Shown piece after piece: positions 1 to 8,751 of a DNA stretch of 64,000 bases. Positions within the stretch are counted from its first letter, which is position 1. Every line of letters starts with the position of its first letter. The notes beneath the pieces were generated by a model. That model saw nothing but the letters and a program-made list of their open reading frames with translations. It had not been told where the DNA came from and searched no databases. A program made the translations under genes and the position numbers. Origin of the DNA: Lachnospira hominis (ex Liu et al. 2021) (GTDB lineage Bacteria > Bacillota > Clostridia > Lachnospirales > Lachnospiraceae); assembly GCF_014287955.1 (NCBI RefSeq), contig NZ_JACOPD010000009.1:1-64000 (forward strand), written 5' to 3'.

Positions 1-174
1 AACCTTAACACAACAAGTGAGAATACACAGGCAGCTGAATCACGTATCCGTGATACAGATATGGCTAGTGAAATGGTTGAGTACAGCAAGAACAATATCC
101 TTGCTCAGGCAGGTCAGTCAATGCTTTCACAGGCTAATCAGCAGACACAGGGCGTACTTTCACTTCTCCAGTAA
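1..174 (+). CDS. fliC: Flagellin, C-terminal 57 residues (5' truncated by window edge)
   Basis: The reading frame is open from base 1 and ends at the TAA at 172-174. The encoded tail carries the classic flagellin D0/D1 C-terminal signature: the segment [20 protein letters not shown] followed by a helical [17 protein letters not shown] stretch and a final LSLLQ. In the flagellin family this end packs with the N-terminal helix to form the core of the filament. The N-terminus and the variable central domain lie outside the window. A strong terminator follows, so the gene ends its transcript here. The next gene begins the modification island, which suggests this flagellin as the likely substrate of that island; that link is inference. 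Confidence 0.95.
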   Translation, partial: NLNTTSENTQAAESRIRDTDMASEMVEYSKNNILAQAGQSMLSQANQQTQGVLSLLQ

Positions 175-193
175 AAAGTATATTTTGTTTATT

Positions 194-226
194 AAAGCTG
201 GCTTATTAAAGCCAGCTTTTTTTACT
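194..226 (+). terminator. Rho-independent terminator after flagellin
   Basis: A perfect 11-bp stem (194-204 pairing with 209-219) closes a 4-base ATTA loop and runs directly into a T-tract. It separates flagellin transcription from the downstream modification genes. Confidence 0.92.
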
Positions 227-302
227 TTATGAAGACACTGGGGATAGAAGAAGAGAACTAATTAAGACGTGTTAAGAAAATTGAGTGTATGGAGTGATAA
301 AT

Positions 303-1214
303 ATGCGTGTACCTGATAATTTTTTAGAGGGCGAGATCCGCAACAGCTTTTACGTTGAAAGCATGATGAAGAAAGTATGGGCAGCACAGCTTGAAGTGCT
401 GCATGAGATAGATAGGATATGTAAAAAACATAATATAACATATTTTGCTGACTGGGGCACACTGCTTGGTGCAGTAAGGCACAAAGGTTTTATCCCATGG
501 GATGATGATATGGATATAACTATGAAACGTCAGGATTATATAAAGTTTTGTGAAGTATTTCCAAAAGAGACAACAGAACTTGATTTGGTAACTATATATA
601 CCGAAGAATGGTGGAATAGTCTTATAACGAGAGTTGTTAATGGCAAAAGAATACGATTTGATGATGAACATCTTCAAAAATACCATGGATGCCCATGGGT
701 GATAGGACTTGATATATTTATTGTTGATTATGTTGCACCGACGCAGGAAGATGATGAATATACATGTGAAATTATAAAGATTGTGTCAGCACTTGTTGCT
801 AATATAGAAGAAAATATTTATGATGATGAAACAATAAAGGCAGCTGCAATTGAAGTAGAGCAGATGCTTAATGTAAAGTTTGACTATAGTAAACCTCTTG
901 AAAATCAGCTGCTGAGACTGATTGACAGACTTAATATGATGTATACAGAAGAAGAGTCAACAAAGATTGCACTTATGCCTGACCATGCGGGTCCCAGACC
1001 TTTGGATGTATATCCAAAAGAATATTATAGCGAAGCAATAGAGATGCCTTTTGAATATACAACGATTCCTGTTCCGGTTGGATACGATGCGATATTAAAA
1101 CAAAAATACGGTGAAAATTATATGACTCCGATAATTGCTAACAGCAGTCATGAATACCCATTTTATAAAAAACAGAAAAGGGAGCTTTACAGCCAGATGG
1201 GTATAAAGATATGA
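303..1214 (+). CDS. LicD family phosphotransferase (first copy)
   Basis: Predicted 303-residue LicD-family protein. LicD/fukutin-type enzymes move a phospho-alcohol such as phosphocholine from a CDP donor onto a sugar. The family signature is clear at about residues 50-72: GTLLGAVRHKGFIPWDDDMD, with the acidic cluster that binds metal. I place the start at 303 because GGAG at 290-293 precedes it; an in-frame ATG at 285 has no good ribosome binding site and the paralogue at 6441 also begins close to this point. The stop overlaps the next start (ATGA at 1211-1214), so it is translationally coupled to the cytidylyltransferase fusion. The acceptor and the alcohol transferred cannot be read from the sequence; a flagellin glycan is the best contextual guess. 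Confidence 0.85.
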   Translation: MRVPDNFLEGEIRNSFYVESMMKKVWAAQLEVLHEIDRICKKHNITYFADWGTLLGAVRHKGFIPWDDDMDITMKRQDYIKFCEVFPKETTELDLVTIYTEEWWNSLITRVVNGKRIRFDDEHLQKYHGCPWVIGLDIFIVDYVAPTQEDDEYTCEIIKIVSALVANIEENIYDDETIKAAAIEVEQMLNVKFDYSKPLENQLLRLIDRLNMMYTEEESTKIALMPDHAGPRPLDVYPKEYYSEAIEMPFEYTTIPVPVGYDAILKQKYGENYMTPIIANSSHEYPFYKKQKRELYSQMGIKI

Positions 1215-2584
1215 AGACAGTAATTACATACGGAACATTCGATTTATTTCATCAGGGACATTATAATCTCTTAAAAAGAGCAAAAGAGTTGGGTGATTAC
1301 TTAATAGTTGGCGTTACAACTGAGCATTTTGACGAAGCAAGGGGTAAGGTTAATGTTGTTGACCCTATAATTGAGCGTATAGAGAATGTCAAAAAAACAG
1401 GATTTGCCGACATGATTATTGTTGAAGATCATGATGGGCAGAAAATTGAAGATATTCAAAAATACGGTGCGGATATATTTACTGTTGGTTCAGACTGGGT
1501 AGGAACATTTGATTATCTTAATGCCTTCTGTAAAGTAGTCTATCTTGAGAGAACGCCCAATATTTCTTCAACATTTCTTAGAAAAAAACAGTTCAAAATT
1601 GTAAGAATTGGCATAGTAGGTACGGGAAGAATCGCACCAAGATTTATATCGGAATCAAAATATGTAAGTGGGCTTACAATAGAATGTGCTTACAATCCGG
1701 TAGAGGAGAGTGCAAAGAGATTTGAAAAACGCGAGAAAATAAAGTGCTATACAGGCGATTATGAAGAATTTCTTGAAAATGTAGATGCCGTGTATATAGC
1801 TTCACCTAACGAAACACATTTTGAATATGCAAAAAAAGCGATAGAAGCAGGAAAACATGTGCTTTCGGAAAAACCGCTCTCATTTACCAAAAAAGAGAGT
1901 GAAGTATTGTATACAAGTGCGAAGGGAAAAGGCGTTGTTCTCATGGAAGCTGTAAAAGCAGCATATTGTCCGGGATTCCAGCAGCTTATCAATGTCGCAA
2001 AAAGTGGAAAAATCGGGGATATAGTTGACGTTGAAGCATCATTTACAAGACTTGCAGACCCGCTTTCAAGAGAACGTACAGATGCAGAATATGGTGGTGC
2101 ATTTCTGGAGTTTGGACCAAGTGTGCTTGTGCCGGTAATTAAGCTGATGGGAAAAGATTACACATCAGTTACTTTTGACAGTATATATGATGGCAATGGA
2201 GTTGACCTGTATACAAAGGCTGATATACGCTATGACAACGGATTTGCAACAGTGAAGACAGGCGTTGGCGTAAAAACAGAAGGACAGCTTGTTGTTTCAG
2301 GAACAAAAGGATATATAATTGCACAATCTCCGTGGTGGCTTATGAAAAAATTTGATGTAAGATATGAGGATTCATCAAAGATTGAGCATTTTGAGCCTAG
2401 ATTCCAGGGAGACGGGCTGAGATATGAAATAAGTGATTTTGTTTCCAAGATAAATGGGACAGATAAGAAGGATTACAAGCTTACGGCGGGTGAATCGACT
2501 ATAATGTCTGAGTTTGTTGAAAAATTTATGGAGCAGAAGAAAAAATTGATGATTTCTAGACAACGGAAAGGGGAAGATAAATGA
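1211..2584 (+). CDS. Glycerol-3-phosphate cytidylyltransferase-like domain fused to Gfo/Idh/MocA oxidoreductase
   Basis: A 457-residue two-domain protein. Residues 1-130 match the TagD/glycerol-phosphate cytidylyltransferase family: GTFDLFHQGH near the N-terminus supplies the HxGH nucleotide-binding motif, and RTPNISSTFL near residue 118 is the second conserved motif. Residues about 133-455 form a Gfo/Idh/MocA NAD(P)-dependent oxidoreductase: GIVGTGRIA is the dinucleotide loop and SEKPLSF contains the EKP motif. Where family members usually have a GG..DxG segment, this one reads GGAFLEFG. TagD-type domains make CDP-glycerol from CTP and glycerol-3-phosphate; Gfo enzymes oxidise or reduce sugars and polyols. 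The fusion implies that one protein both redox-edits and CTP-activates a polyol phosphate. It overlaps its neighbours at both ends by ATGA junctions. The oxidoreductase half is strongly similar to the one at 4658. Confidence 0.85.
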   Translation: MKTVITYGTFDLFHQGHYNLLKRAKELGDYLIVGVTTEHFDEARGKVNVVDPIIERIENVKKTGFADMIIVEDHDGQKIEDIQKYGADIFTVGSDWVGTFDYLNAFCKVVYLERTPNISSTFLRKKQFKIVRIGIVGTGRIAPRFISESKYVSGLTIECAYNPVEESAKRFEKREKIKCYTGDYEEFLENVDAVYIASPNETHFEYAKKAIEAGKHVLSEKPLSFTKKESEVLYTSAKGKGVVLMEAVKAAYCPGFQQLINVAKSGKIGDIVDVEASFTRLADPLSRERTDAEYGGAFLEFGPSVLVPVIKLMGKDYTSVTFDSIYDGNGVDLYTKADIRYDNGFATVKTGVGVKTEGQLVVSGTKGYIIAQSPWWLMKKFDVRYEDSSKIEHFEPRFQGDGLRYEISDFVSKINGTDKKDYKLTAGESTIMSEFVEKFMEQKKKLMISRQRKGEDK

Positions 2585-3675
2585 AGTCAGGAATTAAGTA
2601 CGTTGACGGAATGGACTTGCATGGCGTAATTAAAGCTGGATTAGAGGATTTTGAACTGGATTATACTGGTTGTAAAAGTGCAGATATGATTCTTGAAAAT
2701 GGTGGAAATATTGACGGAATTGCAATCAGTCTGTGTGATTTTACAGATAAAGGATTTTTAAAAGAAAATGCTTCGCAGATATTTAAGGATGCAATGTCTG
2801 TTGCAGACAGATACAATGCATATATTGTTATTGATACAGAAAATGTGAAAAAAGCGTCTGTTCTGGAACAGATTATTGACGAATGTGTCAATGAAATTGC
2901 TGCATCAGATGTTAATGTTTTTATAGAAAATGGTTATACGAATGATAATGGCAGATTCTATCATAATGATTATTCTGAAGGTTCAAGGCTTGTGGAACTT
3001 ACAGATAAACTTAATCTGCTTGCAGGCTGTGATAAATTTGGAATCTGTATCAATGTTGGACATGCTAATCTTCTTGGTATAAACGTGAGGGATATGGTTA
3101 GAGTGTGCGGTAAAAAGACCGGTATAATGCATATTAACGATAACGACGGAAAAGGCGATTATCATCAGATGCCATATACATTTACGACAGGAAGAGGACT
3201 GCTTTCAACAGACTGGGGCAATATAATAGGCGATTTGTCAAGAACAGGATTTGACGGAAGATTTGTATTTAATGTTGAAGGCACATTTAAAAGAACACCG
3301 GCAAAGCTTCATAAATCAATGGCAGAACTTCTTGAGGCAATGTATGAAGAGTGGATTGAGAGCTGTTTTAAGACTGAAGAATATCTTGCGGCTGACGGAA
3401 AGAAAATTATTCTTTTTGGGGCCGGAAGAATGGCACTTAATTATATGCAAAACTGGGGAGATAAGTATCCACCTGCATTTCTTGTAGATAATAATTCTGA
3501 AATCCAGGGTCAGGAAAGATGGGGAATACCTGTGAAATCGCCTGATGAAATCCTTAATGTTCCGGAAAGTGAGCGAAATGTGTGGATTTGCAATATGTAT
3601 TATGATGCTATCGGTGCACAGCTTGACAGCATGGGCGTTGAATACAGATGCTATTGGGACCATTATTATATGTAG
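2581..3675 (+). CDS. Sugar phosphate isomerase/epimerase (AP endonuclease 2-type TIM barrel) with C-terminal Rossmann-like module
   Basis: A 364-residue protein. The first ~265 residues resemble the xylose isomerase-like/AP endonuclease family 2 TIM barrel, with the metal-site segments INVGHANLL and HINDNDGKGDYHQMPY, which are shared with the next gene. Enzymes of this fold include IolI and IolE of inositol metabolism and several keto-sugar isomerases. Residues about 275-364 carry IILFGAGRMALNYM and then FLVDNN, a small Rossmann-like module that recurs across this island. The start overlaps the preceding stop by ATGA. Substrate is unknown; pairing with two Gfo/Idh/MocA domains suggests an oxidise-isomerise-reduce sequence on a polyol or cyclitol. 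That is an inference from family knowledge. Confidence 0.75.
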   Translation: MKSGIKYVDGMDLHGVIKAGLEDFELDYTGCKSADMILENGGNIDGIAISLCDFTDKGFLKENASQIFKDAMSVADRYNAYIVIDTENVKKASVLEQIIDECVNEIAASDVNVFIENGYTNDNGRFYHNDYSEGSRLVELTDKLNLLAGCDKFGICINVGHANLLGINVRDMVRVCGKKTGIMHINDNDGKGDYHQMPYTFTTGRGLLSTDWGNIIGDLSRTGFDGRFVFNVEGTFKRTPAKLHKSMAELLEAMYEEWIESCFKTEEYLAADGKKIILFGAGRMALNYMQNWGDKYPPAFLVDNNSEIQGQERWGIPVKSPDEILNVPESERNVWICNMYYDAIGAQLDSMGVEYRCYWDHYYM

Positions 3676-3693
3676 TAAGTTGTGAGGTGAAAA

Positions 3694-4626
3694 ATGCTTA
3701 AAGTAGGAGTACAGACAAAAGGAATCCTTCCTGATATGCCGGTAGATAAAGGCTTTCAGTTTATTAAAGATGCCGGATTTGAAAAAGTTGACCTGAGTAT
3801 AGATACATTTTTGAAAAATTCAGATTTATACGCTGGTAATGTTAATAGATTTTTTGATGCTTCAGTAGAAGATTTGCTTGTATATTTCAATGATTACAGG
3901 ATTGCAATGGAAAAGGCGGGAATTAGTCCGTCACAGATGCACGCACCTTATCCGGTAAATGTTCTTGGAAGAGGAAAACAGAATGAATATATGCAGGGGA
4001 ATGTAATACCTAAAAACATAGTGATAGCGGAATTTTTAGGTGTTCCGTGGATGGTTGTTCATCCGTTTAAAATGCAGTATGTGTATGGAAAAGATGTTGA
4101 ACGTGCGAAAAATATTGAGTATTTTAAGATGCTCATTCCACTGTTAAAGCAGTGCAATGTCGGAATCTGCTTTGAAAATCTTTATGAGGGTATCGGACAG
4201 AGACTCGTTGAGGGTGTGTGTGCTGACCCTGATGATGCCATATGGTATCTTGATACGTTAAATGATTATGCGGGAGAGGAATTATTCGGGTTCTGTCTTG
4301 ATACGGGACATCTCCAGCTTGTAAAAAGAGATCCATATGAATTCATAACAAAACTTGGCAGCAGGCTGAAAGTTCTTCATATTCATGAAAATGATGCTAT
4401 TGGTGATTTACATCAGATGCCATATACATTTGGCACGAATGAATCAGAAGGCCAGGTGTGGGACAGAATTTATAAAGGTCTAAAACATATTAAATTTGAT
4501 GGAACGCTCAGCTTTGAGACATTTCCTACAATGAACAGTTTTCCGAAGGGAATGTCTGCAAGTGTTTTAAAAACAATATGTTCTATTGGAGAATATATGG
4601 CTGAAAGAATAGAAAATGAAGACTAG
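3694..4626 (+). CDS. Sugar phosphate isomerase/epimerase (AP endonuclease 2-type TIM barrel), second copy
   Basis: A 310-residue single-domain TIM-barrel protein of the xylose isomerase-like superfamily. Visible metal-site segments are MVVHPF, CFENLYEG, CLDTGHLQLV and LHIHENDAIGDLHQMPY; the last matches the equivalent stretch in the gene at 2581, so the two are paralogues, although this one lacks the Rossmann tail. GAGGTG lies just before the ATG. It starts 18 bases after the previous gene and belongs to the same operon. Likely a keto-sugar or keto-cyclitol isomerase/epimerase; the exact reaction cannot be assigned. Confidence 0.75.
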   Translation: MLKVGVQTKGILPDMPVDKGFQFIKDAGFEKVDLSIDTFLKNSDLYAGNVNRFFDASVEDLLVYFNDYRIAMEKAGISPSQMHAPYPVNVLGRGKQNEYMQGNVIPKNIVIAEFLGVPWMVVHPFKMQYVYGKDVERAKNIEYFKMLIPLLKQCNVGICFENLYEGIGQRLVEGVCADPDDAIWYLDTLNDYAGEELFGFCLDTGHLQLVKRDPYEFITKLGSRLKVLHIHENDAIGDLHQMPYTFGTNESEGQVWDRIYKGLKHIKFDGTLSFETFPTMNSFPKGMSASVLKTICSIGEYMAERIENED

Positions 4627-4657
4627 AGGTCTTGAAGCGGAAAGGCAGTAGAAACTT

Positions 4658-6451
4658 ATGAGAATCGGAATAATCGGAACTGGAAGAATTGCGTCAAGGT
4701 TTGCAGATACGGCATTTGCCGGGATTGAAAGTGCATATGTAAGCTGTGTATATAATCCAAAGGCTGAAAGTGCAGAAAAATTTGCAATACAGCACAGAAT
4801 AGAAAATTATACAGATAGTCTTGAGGAGCTTACTATGCTTACAGACGCTGTGTATATTGCATCTTTGCATGAGACACATTATGAGTATGCAAAATATATG
4901 TTAAATAATAAAAAACATGTTCTTTGCGAGAAGCCTGCAGTGCTTAAAAAAGCACAGGCGGAAGAACTGTATAGCCTTGCAAAAGAAAATAATGTTGTAT
5001 TTATGGAAGCTGTAAAGACTGCTTACTGTCCGGGATTTCATGCCATGATGGCAGCTGCAAAGAGTGGAAAAATAGGAAGAATCATAGATGTTGAGGCGGC
5101 ATTTTCCAGACTTACTCCTGTTAATACGAGAGAATATATGGCACAGGATTACAACGGAAGTTTCCTTGAGTTTGGTAGTTATGTATGTATGCCGGTGTTT
5201 GAACTTCTAGGGTGCGATTACGATGACGTAAGATTCCATTCAATGCGGGCTGTAAACGGTGTTGATGCATATACAAAGGCAGTTTTTTCATTTGGTGGTA
5301 AATCTGCTGAAGTAAAGACAGGGCTTGGTGTAAAGACAGAAGGCCAGCTTCTCATATCGGGAACAAACGGATATATTCTTGCCAAGTCACCATGGTGGCT
5401 TACAAAAGAATTTGAGATAAGATACGAAGACCCGAATAAAAAAGAAGTGTACAAATATGCTTATGAGGGTTCAGGACTGCAATATGAGTTGAAGAAGTTT
5501 ATAAATAATGTAAATAATATAAAAAAGATAAACGGAGCTAACAGCTCGGATAGCAAGTGCCAGAAGATATCAATATGGACAGGGGCAGAAGTCTGCACAA
5601 ATCGTGAAATTTCAATAGCAACAGCAGATGTTATGGAAAAATTCATCGAGTGGAACAGACCACAGGTCGAGGAAAAACAGAAAGAATTGTTTGGCAAAGA
5701 TATAAAAAAACCAAGAGTGTGGGCACACAGGGGCTGTTGCACGCTTTATCCTGAAAATACGCTCGAAAGCTTCAAAGCGGCGGCCGAGCTTAAAGGAATT
5801 ACAGGTATTGAGCTGGATATACAGTTTAGTAAGGATAAGAAAATAGTTGTATTTCATGATGAAAATGCAAGACGTGTTACGGGAATTGACAAAGATATAA
5901 AAGATTGTACACTTGATGAACTCAAAAGTTTCAAGATAACATCAAATGACGGCAGATATGCACAGATTCCAACTTTGACGGAGGTTCTCGAACTTTTAAA
6001 ACCATATTGTGAAAACAACGGACTGTTAATTAATATAGAATTAAAAACGAGCAAAGTACGCTATGAGGGAATAGAGGATGATGCTTATAAACTGGTAAAA
6101 TCATATGGAATGGAAAAATATATTGTATGGTCTTCATTTCTGGCAGATTCGGTATTCTGCATCAAAAAGATAGATAAAGATGCAAAAACCGGAGTTTTAG
6201 CTGGCTCGTTAGAAGATTGTATAGCAATGGCACAAAAGACAGGTGCAGAAGCACTTCATCCATATATAGGCGGACTTGTGTTTGAACTGCCCGAACATAT
6301 GAAAGGCATGCCTGTGCGTGCATGGAATGGTGAAGAACCGTTCTTTAAGGATGGAAGACCGCTGAAAGAACCTGACCTTAATAAATACAGGTTTTATGGG
6401 GCTACAGATATATTTACAAATATGCCGGAGAGGTATCTTGATGAACAGTGA
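4658..6451 (+). CDS. Gfo/Idh/MocA oxidoreductase fused to glycerophosphodiester phosphodiesterase (GDPD)
   Basis: A 597-residue fusion. Residues 1 to about 345 are a Gfo/Idh/MocA oxidoreductase (GIIGTGRIA dinucleotide loop, CEKPAVL motif) closely similar to the domain at 1211, with a low-complexity insert near residues 285-305. Residues about 352-597 are a GDPD domain with its catalytic set intact: AHRG, YPENTLES, GIELDIQ and VVFHDE, then NIELKT. GDPD enzymes hydrolyse glycerophosphodiesters to sn-glycerol-3-phosphate and an alcohol. The combination could feed glycerol-phosphate to the cytidylyltransferase at 1211, or trim a phosphodiester from the glycan. No signal peptide or membrane segment is visible, so it should be cytoplasmic. 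The 3' end overlaps the next licD start by 11 bases. Confidence 0.85.
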   Translation: MRIGIIGTGRIASRFADTAFAGIESAYVSCVYNPKAESAEKFAIQHRIENYTDSLEELTMLTDAVYIASLHETHYEYAKYMLNNKKHVLCEKPAVLKKAQAEELYSLAKENNVVFMEAVKTAYCPGFHAMMAAAKSGKIGRIIDVEAAFSRLTPVNTREYMAQDYNGSFLEFGSYVCMPVFELLGCDYDDVRFHSMRAVNGVDAYTKAVFSFGGKSAEVKTGLGVKTEGQLLISGTNGYILAKSPWWLTKEFEIRYEDPNKKEVYKYAYEGSGLQYELKKFINNVNNIKKINGANSSDSKCQKISIWTGAEVCTNREISIATADVMEKFIEWNRPQVEEKQKELFGKDIKKPRVWAHRGCCTLYPENTLESFKAAAELKGITGIELDIQFSKDKKIVVFHDENARRVTGIDKDIKDCTLDELKSFKITSNDGRYAQIPTLTEVLELLKPYCENNGLLINIELKTSKVRYEGIEDDAYKLVKSYGMEKYIVWSSFLADSVFCIKKIDKDAKTGVLAGSLEDCIAMAQKTGAEALHPYIGGLVFELPEHMKGMPVRAWNGEEPFFKDGRPLKEPDLNKYRFYGATDIFTNMPERYLDEQ

Positions 6452-7337
6452 TTTCTTTAAAGAGGAAGTACGTGAAGGTTTTTGTATCAGTGCAGAGATG
6501 AAAAAAGTCTGGGCGGTCGAAATGAAAGTTCTTTCATTTGTCATAAGTGTATGCAAAAAATATGACATACCCTATTTTGCGGATTACGGGACACTACTTG
6601 GGGCAGTAAGACACAAAGGCTTCATACCATGGGATGATGACATTGACATATGCCTTAAACGTTCGGATTATATGCGTCTTATTGAAGCGTTTAAGAAAGA
6701 AAATAATACGGATTATGTATATAATGGATTTTATTTTTCAGATACAAGCGGTCAGCCGTTTATGAGTGTGTCTGATTATACAGGAGTTCCAATACCGGCT
6801 TCGGTGCAGGAAAAGTTCTTTGGATGTCCGTATGTTGCAGGAATCGATATTTATCCGCTTGATTATGTGCCGAGAGATTCAGAACTTGCCGGACTTCAGC
6901 TTAATATGTATGTTGCATTGTACGATATTGCGATAAGATTTTATGAGATTCCCAGACAGGAACTGGAAGATAATTTAGGGCAGATTGAGCAGATTTATAA
7001 CGTGAAATTTGTTCGTGATAATACTTTAAGAGGTCAGATATGGCGGCTTGCAGACAGCATTGCAGCTATGTTTAACGAAGAAGAAAGTGATAAACTTACA
7101 TTTCTTGCACGTAATGCACAGGGCGATGCCGGCTTTGGCTATAACAAAGAATGGTATGATTCATCGGTGGATATGAAGTTTGAGGATATGGATATAGCGG
7201 TTCCGTGTGGATATGATGATATTCTTACAATGCTTTATGGTGACTATAAAGTTCCTGTCTGTAACACAAGTTCACATAACTATCCGTTCTATGCGAAACA
7301 GAAAGAGTTTTTGCTGGAGAATGGGTATGAGGTGTAA
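6441..7337 (+). CDS. LicD family phosphotransferase (second copy)
   Basis: A 298-residue LicD protein. The start at 6441 is chosen because GGAGAGG at 6427-6433 is correctly spaced and the protein then begins like the copy at 303. The motif GTLLGAVRHKGFIPWDDDID is intact near residues 50-69. It resembles the first copy over its whole length: both have KKVWA before the motif, a YPLDYV/FIVDYV segment near the middle, and end in a SSH.YPFY.KQK tail. The gene closes the six-gene unit. Two paralogues at the ends of one operon may act on different positions of the same acceptor, or with different donors. Confidence 0.85.
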   Translation: MNSDFFKEEVREGFCISAEMKKVWAVEMKVLSFVISVCKKYDIPYFADYGTLLGAVRHKGFIPWDDDIDICLKRSDYMRLIEAFKKENNTDYVYNGFYFSDTSGQPFMSVSDYTGVPIPASVQEKFFGCPYVAGIDIYPLDYVPRDSELAGLQLNMYVALYDIAIRFYEIPRQELEDNLGQIEQIYNVKFVRDNTLRGQIWRLADSIAAMFNEEESDKLTFLARNAQGDAGFGYNKEWYDSSVDMKFEDMDIAVPCGYDDILTMLYGDYKVPVCNTSSHNYPFYAKQKEFLLENGYEV

Positions 7338-7500
7338 ATAAAAAAACAAAGGTTAAGAAAATAGAAAATAAGCCGATATATTAAATATAATTAGGAATTA
7401 TAGTGTAATAAATATTTAGTTGTAATTTATTACCGGTGTGCGAATGGAGTCGCTTGAATAATATATCGGAGAATCGTAGCAATATAGCGATTGGTGTATA

Positions 7501-7531
7501 AGCCCTGCATTTGTATGCAGGGCTCTTTTTG
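7501..7531 (+). terminator. Rho-independent terminator after the six-gene unit
   Basis: A perfect 10-bp stem (7501-7510 with 7515-7524, loop TTGT) is followed by CTTTTT. It lies 164 bases after the licD stop. The stretch between holds no ORF but has a smaller hairpin (an ATCG/CGAT stem near 7475-7496), so a short leader or small RNA ending here is possible. Confidence 0.88.
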
Positions 7532-7581
7532 CATATGTATTAAGATAAACTGTGTTTAATGGAAAATATTAGGTGATAGAT

Positions 7582-8709
7582 ATGAAAAGTAAATTAACAG
7601 ATGATTGGAAAGATATAAGTGAATTGGTTATATATGGGTTTGGAAAAGTAGCTCATGATAATATAGAATTTTTTAAAAATAATTTTAACATTGTGTACAT
7701 TGTAGATAGTAATAAAGAAAAATGTAATTGTGAGTTTAAAGGCATATCAGTAAAGCATGTTAGTGATGTTAAGGGTGATTTGAAGAATCATAAAATAGTA
7801 ATTATGACAGCTAACAGGAATGCCGCTTTAGTTGGGGAAGACCTTGAAAAATTTGGATTACAGTCAGGAAAAGATTTTTGCTCAATGGAGCAGTTCCTTA
7901 CTGAGTGGTTTTGGAATTATAAGAAAAAAGTCTGTTTAATGGAAGTACATAGTACAATAACATCACGATGCACTTTAAAATGTAAGCATTGTAATATGTT
8001 CATGCCATATTATAAGGAACATGTAGATTATACAGCTAAAGATATATTAGAGGATTTAGAATTGTTGTTCAGACACGTGGATTATATTGTTGCATATGAA
8101 ATTCTTGGTGGAGAACCGCTTATTAATGGTGAACTTGCAGACATGATAAGACAGATTGGTGATAGGTATGGTAATAGAATAGGTAATATTGGGATTATCA
8201 CTAATGGAACATTACTGCCGAATGAACAGCTTATAGAAATATCAAAAAAGTATAATGTTAAATATGATTTCAGTGACTACACAGATGTAGTAGATTATAA
8301 AAAAAGATTTGATTCGGCTGTAAAGATAGTAAGTGATGCTGGTTTAAGATATTCAGTAAATCGTTCTCTTAGATGGTGTGATTTTGGATTCCCGGTTAAT
8401 AACAGAATGTATGATTTTGATAAAGTAAGAGAACATATGCTTTCATGCGGACCAATATTTCATGGACTTAATGATGGAAAGTATTATTATTGCCATGTAT
8501 CTTGGAGTGCTGATAAGGCAAAGTTATTAAAAAATGTATCAGATGATTATATTGATTTAAGAACACTTGATGATGATGACAGAGCAAAAGAAGCAATACT
8601 AGAACACAGTAATGGTAATATGGCAAAAGGATTTGTGAAGCTTTGTAAGATATGTGGTGGTTGTGGTAATGACAATACAGAATTTGTAAAAGCAGCAGAA
8701 CAGATGTAA
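7582..8709 (+). CDS. Radical SAM protein with N-terminal Rossmann-like module
   Basis: A 375-residue protein. I prefer the ATG at 7582 (AGGTG at 7571-7575) to an in-frame GTG at 7573. Residues ~10-105 are the island's Rossmann-like module (LVIYGFGKVAHDN, then YIVDSN). A radical SAM core follows: CTLKCKHC near residues 130-137 is the CxxxCxxC cluster that binds the 4Fe-4S cofactor, and EILGGEPL is the GGEP motif. Near the C-terminus, CGPIF, CHV and CKICGGCG supply more cysteines, as in SPASM-type auxiliary cluster domains. Such enzymes do radical chemistry on peptides, sugars or cofactors. The substrate is unknown; the neighbouring genes point to an aminoalcohol or sugar modification step. Confidence 0.82.
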   Translation: MKSKLTDDWKDISELVIYGFGKVAHDNIEFFKNNFNIVYIVDSNKEKCNCEFKGISVKHVSDVKGDLKNHKIVIMTANRNAALVGEDLEKFGLQSGKDFCSMEQFLTEWFWNYKKKVCLMEVHSTITSRCTLKCKHCNMFMPYYKEHVDYTAKDILEDLELLFRHVDYIVAYEILGGEPLINGELADMIRQIGDRYGNRIGNIGIITNGTLLPNEQLIEISKKYNVKYDFSDYTDVVDYKKRFDSAVKIVSDAGLRYSVNRSLRWCDFGFPVNNRMYDFDKVREHMLSCGPIFHGLNDGKYYYCHVSWSADKAKLLKNVSDDYIDLRTLDDDDRAKEAILEHSNGNMAKGFVKLCKICGGCGNDNTEFVKAAEQM

Positions 8710-8751
8710 ATATCAGACAATGAAACATACTAAATTAGAAGGATTATATAC

